Under the pieces are notes generated by a model. That model saw only the letters and a program-made list of their open reading frames with translations. It did no database searches and was not told the DNA's origin. Below, one piece after another: positions 1 through 6,146 of a DNA stretch of 32,396 bases. Source of the DNA: Bacteroidales bacterium (GTDB lineage: Bacteria > Bacteroidota > Bacteroidia > Bacteroidales > Muribaculaceae); assembly GCA_015060975.1 (NCBI GenBank), contig SUXI01000016.1:1-32396 (forward strand), given 5' to 3'. The position numbers and the translations under genes were made by a program. Position 1 is the first letter of the stretch. Each line of letters starts with the position of its first letter.

Positions 1-541
1 AATCTACCTGACGACCATTTATTTGAAATATCGCAACTCCGTTTTCAATTGTCACTCGATTTAACGACGAGTTCACTTGCAATCCAGGAAGTTTATATTG
101 CATCTGCTCCAATAAATCAATCGAAGTACCTGATTGTTTGATTTCATCTGCCGTGGGGAACACTATATAATTGCATCCCTTTTCAATTACATTTTGTGCC
201 ACTACTGTGATTTCGCCAAGCAATTCAGTAGCCTCAGCCAATGTAATCGCACCTAAATCTACATTTCGACCGACACTTTCAAATTGCACGTTTGAAGTCA
301 TGAAGCCCACCATCGACACCTCAACTCTCATATCTCCCTTTTGATTGGTTTCTAATAAGAATTTCCCATTTTCATCTGTCAATACACTCCCTATTACTGT
401 TATTGAGTCTTTATACAGAATCACACTTACTCCACTCAATAGTTCTTTTTCCGAATCAAGGACTTTTCCTGTAATTGTGTAAGCACACAAAAACTGAGGT
501 ACCAGCATCGACAAAACAAACATTAGAACATTAACTTTCAT
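1..541 (-). CDS. Outer membrane beta-barrel (TonB-plug-like) protein, N-terminal part; runs off the window
   Basis: The reading frame opens with ATG at 541-539 and stays open to base 1, giving 180 codons with no stop. The first 20 residues (MKVNVLMFVLSMLVPQFLCA) form a signal peptide. Residues about 22-105 look like a carboxypeptidase-regulatory-like Ig fold (TITGKVLDSEKELLSGVSV, then DENGKF). Next comes a plug-like segment (SIDLLEQ, LPGLQV, then FQINGRQV). The same order is seen in the 1639-3969 product (GIDILRWTPGVIV, then IYINDKKV), so the two are paralogues. The protein should sit in the outer membrane; its ligand is unknown. It is divergent from the LuxR gene and has its own operator-bearing promoter at 583-627. 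The missing C-terminal barrel lies to the left of the window. Confidence 0.85.
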   Translation of the reverse strand, partial: MKVNVLMFVLSMLVPQFLCAYTITGKVLDSEKELLSGVSVILYKDSITVIGSVLTDENGKFLLETNQKGDMRVEVSMVGFMTSNVQFESVGRNVDLGAITLAEATELLGEITVVAQNVIEKGCNYIVFPTADEIKQSGTSIDLLEQMQYKLPGLQVNSSLNRVTIENGVAIFQINGRQVD

Positions 542-582
542 ATTTTATCAAATTAAATGAGTTTAACTTATTATTTCTGATG

Positions 583-627
583 TAAAATTACCATAACAGC
601 ATCTCTGCCACAATACACAAAAGGGTA
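583..627 (-). promoter_or_regulatory. Promoter with upstream operator for the left-end outer membrane protein
   Basis: On the minus strand a -7-like box TAATTTTA lies at 590-583. Exactly 23 nt upstream is TACAC-AAAA-GGGTA (614-627), one mismatch from the perfect palindrome TACCC-AAAA-GGGTA found before the ThiF-like gene. The same 23-nt gap occurs at two other promoters in this cluster (3996-4040 and 5064-5108). The -7 box deviates from TAnnTTTG in its last base, which fits an activator-dependent promoter. A further TACCC half-site is at 654-658. Confidence 0.6.
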
Positions 628-736
628 AAAGTACCGAATCTGCCAATTTTACTTACCCAAAGCAAATGCACCCAAAGCAGCCCATGCCGCAAACGGTATC
701 AATCAAAACTACAAAACACTAATTTACAACCACTTA

Positions 737-743
737 CCCCCCC
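737..743. repeat. Poly-C tract (7 C) next to the LuxR promoter
   Basis: Seven cytosines preceded by TTA lie 7 bp upstream of the -33 TTTG of the LuxR promoter. Two similar TTA-C(n) tracts occur upstream of genes at the right end of the window. Homopolymer tracts near promoters can vary in length, but that is only a possibility here. Confidence 0.4.
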
Positions 744-750
744 TATAAAG

Positions 751-782
751 TTTGTTTTTTTGCAATAAAATCTTTACCTTTG
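751..782 (+). promoter_or_regulatory. Bacteroidetes-type promoter of the LuxR-family gene
   Basis: TTTG at 751-754, a 20-bp spacer, and TACCTTTG at 775-782 match the -33/-7 consensus closely. The promoter overlaps the ATG at 752, so translation from that codon is unlikely and the ATG at 806 is preferred. Confidence 0.75.
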
Positions 783-805
783 CAGTAAATAAACCTGAAA
801 GGATT

Positions 806-1567
806 ATGGCAAAAATTGACGATTTCTTTATCCCTGATAATTCTGTTGCAATCATTTCTGACGCTTCTTATGAGGGGATTCAACATACTATTGATGAGAT
901 AGAAGCTTTTTCACGATTAACATATAAGAGTGTTTATATCATCGATTATTATAAACGCAACTTCCTCTTTGTCGCTAAAAATCCGTTGTTTTTATGTGGG
1001 CATACTCCCGAAGAAGTAACAGAACTTGGATATAATTTCTACATTGAGAATGTTCCACCCGAAGACCTAAAATTCCTACTTGAAATAAATGTCAAAGGAT
1101 TTGAATTCCTGAAAGAGATTCCCGCCAAAGAGAAAAAAGAATATACCATATCATATTGCTTTAACATTATCAACAAACAATCAAAAAAGAAACAGCTAAT
1201 AAATCACCAAATTACCCCATTACGATTAACGAAATCGGGAGAAATTTGGTTAGCGTTGTGTGTAGCATCAATTCCATCAAATGGCACTGTTGGAGAAATC
1301 ATAATGTCAAGGAATGGAGCTAACACCCAATGGAGATATAGCCGAGAAGGGAAACGATGGAAAGAAGAACCTCGCTTTGAATTAAACGAAAATGAGCTTA
1401 ACGTTCTGAAGTTCTCAGCAATGGGTTATACCATGAATGAAATCGCCGAGTTGGTGCATCGTTCTTTCGACACCGTTAAAGTATATCGAAAAAATATATT
1501 TGAAAAACTTGGCGCCGAGAACATCAGTGAGGCGATAAATATCGCAATGAATTATCGTCTGATTTAG
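806..1567 (+). CDS. PAS-like sensor / LuxR-type transcriptional regulator
   Basis: A 253-residue protein. The C-terminal 65 residues form a LuxR/GerE helix-turn-helix: FELNENELNVLKFSAMGYT, then the recognition-helix region IAELVHRSFDTVKVYRKNIF and EKLGAENISEAI. The first ~130 residues resemble a PAS fold (VYIIDYYKRNFLFVAKNP, then GYNFYIENVPPEDL). An in-frame ATG at 752 would add 18 residues, but it lies inside the -33/-7 promoter, whereas the ATG at 806 follows the -7 box by 23 nt and has AAAGGA just upstream. The gene sits between two paralogous outer membrane protein genes and is the only regulator in the cluster. I infer that it binds the TACCC-N4-GGGTA palindromes. No receiver domain is seen, so the signal is probably a ligand or a partner protein. 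Confidence 0.88.
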   Translation: MAKIDDFFIPDNSVAIISDASYEGIQHTIDEIEAFSRLTYKSVYIIDYYKRNFLFVAKNPLFLCGHTPEEVTELGYNFYIENVPPEDLKFLLEINVKGFEFLKEIPAKEKKEYTISYCFNIINKQSKKKQLINHQITPLRLTKSGEIWLALCVASIPSNGTVGEIIMSRNGANTQWRYSREGKRWKEEPRFELNENELNVLKFSAMGYTMNEIAELVHRSFDTVKVYRKNIFEKLGAENISEAINIAMNYRLI

Positions 1568-1594
1568 GCTCAATTAACTAACAAATAAAACCTT

Positions 1595-1631
1595 GAGAAG
1601 TGCCAACATTATGATTTTTTTGACACTTCTC
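1595..1631. terminator. Bidirectional terminator between convergent LuxR and outer membrane protein genes
   Basis: GAGAAGTGCCAA (1595-1606) pairs with TTGACACTTCTC (1620-1631) with one mismatch and a 13-nt loop. A T-rich stretch follows on both strands. It sits between the two convergent stop codons. Confidence 0.65.
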
Positions 1632-1638
1632 CATTGTT

Positions 1639-3969
1639 TTAATGCTCTTCATTTGTTCGGTTTAAGATATTATCATTATTGCTTCTTTTCTTAAACGGAT
1701 TATTTATCATATTGAATGTGTAGCGAGCCATTATCGTAACTCCTCGAGTATCATTTATATTGTGATTATAAATATATGTATTATGATAACGGTTCTCACT
1801 CCATTTTGCCATACTTCTTCGCAATAAATCATTAGCAGTTACTCCAACTAACAACTTACCTTTACACAAGATTGTCATAGCACTTAAATCAATCGTTGCT
1901 GTTGGAGCCATTACATAATAACATTCATTTGATTTTGAATTATATCCAAATTTAGTGCCTAACATATATTTATTAGCGATAGTAAATTCCAAGTTTGCAT
2001 ATACACTCCATCTCAAATCATTTACTTTTATTGTCTCATTCAAATATGGATATAAGATATTTGGTATTTTCGCATCAGCATGAAGTCCCATATTAAACCA
2101 ATTTTTTTGATAAAAATAATCTGCAGATATTGACCAAATCTGTGAACGATCAATGTTAATAGGTTTCTCAACAATATTATTTCCCTCATTTAAATATACT
2201 GTAGTTATTTTATCTGTAATATTCCGATATGCCAATTCTAAATTTACCCCAAATAGATTTGCACTAAGATTAATGCGGTCAGTGAACGAAGGTTTTAGCA
2301 ATGGGTTACCTGTAGAATATTCATTTTCGTTTATATAATAAATCGTAGGTCGCAATTGCGAATAAGTAGGGCGTGCAATTGTTCTTCTATAATACAATGT
2401 GAGATTTACATTTTTATTGAACTTATATCCAAAACTTATATTAGGCAAGAGGTTGGAATATGATTTTGAGAAATCATCAGTCTGTTCTCTATTGTCAAAT
2501 ATTTTCACATCAGTATAGTCATATTCATAGCGAAGGCCCCCTTTTAGCGTAAATTTATTCCATTTGCGTGAAAATGTATAATAAAACGAAGCATATCCAT
2601 TATCTCGTTCGCTGTTTTGAATGTCATTATTCATAATAACATCTCCACTATTATTTACATAACCGGCATTTGCTCCGATATTGCTTTTCAGTTTTCCTGA
2701 TGTGAAATTATAGTCTGCCGACAATGTGTATATATCATAATCATTAATATTCTTTATTGCATTATTTATGCTATTTCCTGTTTGCAAATTTATTTCTTCA
2801 ATATCCTTATAATCATTATGAACTGTTGTAGCATAGTCTGCGACGATCAGCAAATTAGATGTTTTGTTTCTGGTCCATTGATAACTTGCAGAAACACTAT
2901 GACGATCATTATTATAATCCATTGACGCAGGATTATTGTATAAATAATTCATTCCATTATCAAAGATGTTTAATATATTGTCATTATTCATATCCGTTCT
3001 AGAGAAAACTCCATTATATTGCAGGCCTAACACACTTTTTCTATTTAGAGCATAATTCACACCTGCAAATAAATTCCAGTTATGAACTCTTGCCGAATAA
3101 TTAGTAGTGTCAAACTTTTCATATATTCCATTCTCTTTGGTAATTATAGTATGACTATCATTATAGCCCTCTGTATTTCCCAATGTGTAACTTAATGAAA
3201 CATTTCCTGACAAATTACCATTCTTACCATCTACTGTAAAATTTGTAGTATTGCTCACTCTTTGCTTTATATCAACAGCATCTAACAAACTAGCAGCAAG
3301 ATAATCTTTTATAGGTTTCTTTGTGTAAATTTTTATTACACTTTCGGTTTGAGAACTGTACTTTGCATCTGGTTCTCGTATGATTTCAATTTTGCTCACA
3401 TTGCTTGGGCTTAATGCTCTCAATTCTGAATTATTCATTACCTTTTTATCGTTTATGTATATTTCAGAAGAACCTTTCCCTATCACAGAAATGACATCAT
3501 TGTTATCAACTATAACTCCGGGTGTCCAACGCAATATATCAATACCATTCCCGGCATTTCCCATGATTGTTCCTGATAAACTGCGAATGGTATAATCTGC
3601 TCCATCATGTTCAACGCTAAGTTTAGGAGCTCTTACCACAACTTCATTTAAGACATGGTTTCGCTCTAATTGAATATGTCCCAAATCTAATACTGAAGCA
3701 CTATCCACTTTATTAAATCGTTTTGTATATTCACTATAACCCGCAGAACTGACATTTACCAAAATTCCGCCCTCAATATTCCCAATATTTACCTCAAACT
3801 CATTTTCATATCCACAAAACTGCATAGCAGAACATTTTAACGAGTCGTCAGGAATAACCGAAACATTGTATATCAAATCGGCATTTTTATTAAAATTACC
3901 CTTTATCACTGTCGCTGACATATTAAGAGCCAACAACCCACAAGCAACAATCAATAAGTCTTTTTTCAT
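1639..3969 (-). CDS. Outer membrane beta-barrel protein with regulatory-like and plug-like domains
   Basis: A 776-residue protein with signal peptide MKKDLLIVACGLLALNMSA. Residues ~20-105 are a CarboxypepD_reg-like domain that is more diverged than usual. Residues ~108-215 are plug-like (EVVVRAPKLS, ILRWTPGVIV, SEIYINDKKV, then IEIIREPDAKYSS). The rest is a beta-barrel rich in aromatic and Asn residues, as in the OMP_b-brl_3 family; the barrel contains RRTIARPTYSQLRP. No TonB box is clear and no SusD partner is adjacent, so this is not a typical glycan SusC. It is convergent with the LuxR gene and is preceded by two perfect TACCC-N4-GGGTA palindromes. It is a paralogue of the protein starting at 541. 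The substrate is unknown; import of a small ligand or a surface sensing role are both possible. Confidence 0.87.
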   Translation of the reverse strand: MKKDLLIVACGLLALNMSATVIKGNFNKNADLIYNVSVIPDDSLKCSAMQFCGYENEFEVNIGNIEGGILVNVSSAGYSEYTKRFNKVDSASVLDLGHIQLERNHVLNEVVVRAPKLSVEHDGADYTIRSLSGTIMGNAGNGIDILRWTPGVIVDNNDVISVIGKGSSEIYINDKKVMNNSELRALSPSNVSKIEIIREPDAKYSSQTESVIKIYTKKPIKDYLAASLLDAVDIKQRVSNTTNFTVDGKNGNLSGNVSLSYTLGNTEGYNDSHTIITKENGIYEKFDTTNYSARVHNWNLFAGVNYALNRKSVLGLQYNGVFSRTDMNNDNILNIFDNGMNYLYNNPASMDYNNDRHSVSASYQWTRNKTSNLLIVADYATTVHNDYKDIEEINLQTGNSINNAIKNINDYDIYTLSADYNFTSGKLKSNIGANAGYVNNSGDVIMNNDIQNSERDNGYASFYYTFSRKWNKFTLKGGLRYEYDYTDVKIFDNREQTDDFSKSYSNLLPNISFGYKFNKNVNLTLYYRRTIARPTYSQLRPTIYYINENEYSTGNPLLKPSFTDRINLSANLFGVNLELAYRNITDKITTVYLNEGNNIVEKPINIDRSQIWSISADYFYQKNWFNMGLHADAKIPNILYPYLNETIKVNDLRWSVYANLEFTIANKYMLGTKFGYNSKSNECYYVMAPTATIDLSAMTILCKGKLLVGVTANDLLRRSMAKWSENRYHNTYIYNHNINDTRGVTIMARYTFNMINNPFKKRSNNDNILNRTNEEH

Positions 3970-3995
3970 AATTTTATTTTTAATGATTTATAATG

Positions 3996-4040
3996 CAAAG
4001 TTATATGGATAAAGAGTGTCTTTATATACCCAAATGGGTA
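3996..4040 (-). promoter_or_regulatory. Promoter with operator for the 1639-3969 outer membrane protein gene
   Basis: On the minus strand the -7 box TAACTTTG is at 4003-3996, 27 nt before the start codon. A perfect palindrome TACCC-AAAT-GGGTA lies at 4027-4040, separated from the -7 box by 23 nt. No good -33 TTTG is present at the usual distance, as expected if a bound activator replaces it. Confidence 0.7.
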
Positions 4041-4063
4041 TTACCCATTAAACTTGAAATTAT

Positions 4064-4077
4064 TACCCTTTTGGGTA
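4064..4077. promoter_or_regulatory. Second upstream operator palindrome
   Basis: TACCC-TTTT-GGGTA is a perfect palindrome 37 bp upstream of the one at 4027-4040, with another TACCC half-site at 4042-4046 between them. This is the only promoter of the three with two full sites. Confidence 0.6.
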
Positions 4078-4083
4078 ATTTAG

Positions 4084-4276
4084 GGGAACTTCTATAAATT
4101 GCTTTGTGGAGATTTATGAATTTTATTTGAGCAGATTTTTGTTTTTGTTGAATGAGCATAGCGAGCTATGCGATTGAAACAAAGGCAAAAAGATGCCAAA
4201 GAAAAGCATAAAGCACACAAAAGAACGTTCTCATCAACTAATGTTAAATTTATTCGTGGAATTTATAGAAATACCC
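4084..4276 (+). repeat. MITE-like repeat, copy A (193 bp)
   Basis: The element starts GGGAACTTCTATAAATT and ends AATTTATAGAAATACCC, which are near-complementary terminal repeats. It contains an internal GCATAGC-GA-GCTATGC hairpin. It is closely similar along its length to 20819-21086, except for a 75-bp internal segment that is absent here. It fills the space between the ThiF-like stop codon (18 bp away) and the operator at 4064-4077 (6 bp away). It encodes no convincing protein. Confidence 0.75.
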
Positions 4277-4294
4277 TTAATCATGTGCATAATA

Positions 4295-5050
4295 TCACCT
4301 TTTTGCTGTTAAGAAATAAAATTGAGGAATTTTTTTATAGTCTTTTTCTGTTGCAATATCAAATAGCAAATTGGCAACTAACCCTCCAACAATCCATGAT
4401 GCCACCGATAGTTGAGGCAAATTTAAGTTATCTGAACCTTTTTCAAATTGATTTATCATATCTTCCAACCATATCTGTGGAGCTCCCCAATAGCGAAAGT
4501 AATCAGCAATATATTTGGAGAATCCAACTCTATCTTTTCCCAAATTTTCATTCTCCCTCAAGTCTTTTAATCGGTCATTTGACAATTTGGCAATAGTAGC
4601 CAGACCGGCCCAACCCAAATTATAGGGTCGAATTATAGGGATATCCATTTTTTTACTACATTGATTAAACATCTCCGAGAGATGAGAGGATGGTTCAAGC
4701 GAATCTACTACAATACCATGTTCAGAAATTATCTCATATAAATCTTTTAATTCTAAATCTGAATTAATTATCTTTATTCTCGCTGAAGTATTTATTTTCT
4801 CCAACCTGCTTTTAAGAGATTCAATCTTCAATCTCCCAACATCTCTCTCTTCATAATTTTGCCAACATAAGTCTGATGTATCCACTACACCACTATCAAT
4901 GAGTGTAATTGTTTCAAATCCCAAACGCAATGCACACTCGGCAATCACACTCCCCAATCCTGCTCCGACAAATAAAACTTTTGTCTGTTTTACCTTTTGT
5001 TGTTCTTCGAGTGTAATGTAAAATCTGTTCCTTTGATAACGTTCTTCCAT
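4295..5050 (-). CDS. ThiF/MoeB/HesA-family E1-like adenylyltransferase, atypical
   Basis: A 251-residue soluble protein with the nucleotide-binding motif VGAGLGS (Gly29, Gly31, Gly33), the strand-end Asp52 (LIDSGVVD) and the conserved Lys75 (DVGRLK). Asp116 (VVDSLEP) takes the place of the Mg-binding Asp. These features place it in the E1-like family, which adenylates the C-terminus of a protein or peptide. Two Arg positions usual in MoeB/ThiF are not kept: the NRQ motif reads CWQ (Trp63), and the Asp116 loop has no Arg. No CxxC zinc pairs are visible. No ubiquitin-like partner, thiS or moaD lies beside it, so a role in thiamine or molybdopterin synthesis is unlikely; MccB-like peptide activation or tRNA/metabolite activation are alternatives. 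It shares the operator arrangement of the two outer membrane protein genes, so it is probably co-regulated with them. Confidence 0.8.
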   Translation of the reverse strand: MEERYQRNRFYITLEEQQKVKQTKVLFVGAGLGSVIAECALRLGFETITLIDSGVVDTSDLCWQNYEERDVGRLKIESLKSRLEKINTSARIKIINSDLELKDLYEIISEHGIVVDSLEPSSHLSEMFNQCSKKMDIPIIRPYNLGWAGLATIAKLSNDRLKDLRENENLGKDRVGFSKYIADYFRYWGAPQIWLEDMINQFEKGSDNLNLPQLSVASWIVGGLVANLLFDIATEKDYKKIPQFYFLTAKR

Positions 5051-5063
5051 ATTATTTTTTGCA

Positions 5064-5108
5064 CAAAATTACCCCAACGCCATCTCCCTAAAAATACCCA
5101 AAAGGGTA
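5064..5108 (-). promoter_or_regulatory. Promoter with operator for the ThiF-like gene
   Basis: On the minus strand the -7 box TAATTTTG is at 5071-5064, 13 nt before the start codon. A perfect palindrome TACCC-AAAA-GGGTA is at 5095-5108, again exactly 23 nt upstream. A TACCC half-site overlaps the -7 box (5070-5074). Confidence 0.7.
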
Positions 5109-5130
5109 ATTCTAACAATTATTTTCATAT

Positions 5131-5165
5131 TAAAAGAGGCTGCGTCTGAATCCAGACACAACCTC
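5131..5165 (-). terminator. Rho-independent terminator after the pRiA4b-type gene
   Basis: On the minus strand a 13-bp stem with two G-U pairs forms between 5165-5153 and 5148-5136, with a GATT loop, followed by TTTTA. It ends the minus-strand transcript coming from 5193 and insulates the ThiF-like promoter. Confidence 0.8.
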
Positions 5166-5192
5166 CATTTGCATTACATATCGTTATCAAGT

Positions 5193-5576
5193 TTAGTATT
5201 TCGTTGTCATTATTGCTTCCTCCCAAATATCATCAAGAAGGTCTTGATGATATTCTATATCAAATTCATCTGGATCATAGTCGAGGTCCATGCAATACCA
5301 TTCCAAGCGCTCTTTATCATCTTTTGATTTGCGTTTCTTTTTGAGAATCTCTAACAGTTCGGCATATCCCCACACTCCACCACAATCTTCGGGTGGGCAC
5401 TCGCCAACACCCTTTACCACTTTTAGGCAAGGTTGCTCACTGGGCTCATATTCTCTAATACCTTTTAACCACACTTCATGTTCCCAACCATCGCCAAAGT
5501 CATATTCATATTTTATGCGATCTTTTTTCTCTCGCAACAAAAAACTGATGGGATATTTATTTGCATCTAATGCCAT
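5193..5576 (-). CDS. pRiA4b ORF-3-like protein, C-terminal half (downstream of an in-frame stop)
   Basis: 127 residues containing the C-terminal hallmarks of the plasmid pRiA4b ORF-3 family: YEYDFGDGWEHEV, then CPPEDCGGVWGY and the acidic YDPDEFD segment. The N-terminal half of the same domain is in the gene ending at 5583. Both lie in the same reading frame, separated only by the codons TAA-TCG-GAG, so a single TAA codon splits the family domain. GGAG abuts this ATG, too close for normal use, but reinitiation 6 nt after the stop is conceivable. It is either the broken tail of a pseudogene or a reinitiated subunit. The molecular function of the family is unknown. Confidence 0.7.
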   Translation of the reverse strand: MALDANKYPISFLLREKKDRIKYEYDFGDGWEHEVWLKGIREYEPSEQPCLKVVKGVGECPPEDCGGVWGYAELLEILKKKRKSKDDKERLEWYCMDLDYDPDEFDIEYHQDLLDDIWEEAIMTTKY

Positions 5577-5582
5577 CTCCGA

Positions 5583-6137
5583 TTAAAAAGAGCCAAACAG
5601 TTCCCCATCTTGTTTTATACATACTGTATTTTTGAAATTAGCTGTTTTAGTTTTAAACTGATGCAGATGTATATTATCCCAACCCATTACATCATTTACC
5701 ACAAATGCGAATAACTCCAAGGTAATATTTGACGGAACTTTTACTTCCCGCCACACCGGAACAGGAGAATCTTTCAATTTTATTCTCACATGATATTCCT
5801 TTGGCTTATCCCCAATAAAACAATTTTCGGGAAACGCAAACGGATCGTCTTCATCAGAATAGTCATCTTCAAGACCTTCTGAACCGGCAAATTTCATCAT
5901 TTGCGCCAACCCTTTCATAGGGTTATCATCGTCAAATGCTATTTCCTCCATCGATGGCATTGGAGCATCTTTCCCATTCTTTTCGTAATAATCATTGACT
6001 TTGTCAAAATCAATTCCCATCATAGCCGATAATCCTAACATATCTTCAAATGAAGATATTCCAAAACTATCAAGCATTTGTTGCATTTCGGCTGGCAACT
6101 GTTTATAAAATGCCACAAAATCTTTTTCCATAATCAT
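5583..6137 (-). CDS. pRiA4b ORF-3-like protein, N-terminal half ending at a premature-looking TAA
   Basis: 184 residues. The first ~110 are an acidic helical extension (FVAFYKQLPAEMQQML, then YSDEDDPFAF). After that comes the start of the pRiA4b ORF-3 domain: YHVRIKLKDSPVPVWREV, VMGWDNIHLHQF. The domain stops abruptly at GELFGSF-TAA and continues in frame two codons later with MALDANKYP. The intact product would be about 314 residues. The gene begins 9 bp after the stop of the upstream zinc peptidase gene on the same strand, so the two are probably cotranscribed. ATG at 6131 is an alternative start. A sequencing error is possible but would have to be a substitution, because the frame is the same on both sides. 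Confidence 0.72.
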   Translation of the reverse strand: MIMEKDFVAFYKQLPAEMQQMLDSFGISSFEDMLGLSAMMGIDFDKVNDYYEKNGKDAPMPSMEEIAFDDDNPMKGLAQMMKFAGSEGLEDDYSDEDDPFAFPENCFIGDKPKEYHVRIKLKDSPVPVWREVKVPSNITLELFAFVVNDVMGWDNIHLHQFKTKTANFKNTVCIKQDGELFGSF

Positions 6138-6146
6138 TTGCGTCTT

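Noticed and set aside
752..805. Extended start (ATG 752) for the LuxR-family gene
   Set aside because: It lies within the -33/-7 promoter (751-782); ATG 806 has a purine-rich site and a normal leader.
1639..3969. SusC-type glycan transporter
   Set aside because: No SusD gene follows, the protein is shorter than SusC (~1000 residues), and no TonB box is seen; a general outer membrane beta-barrel call is safer.
4168..4596. 142-codon plus-strand frame
   Set aside because: It runs from the MITE-like repeat into the antisense of the ThiF-like gene; composition and content are not protein-like.
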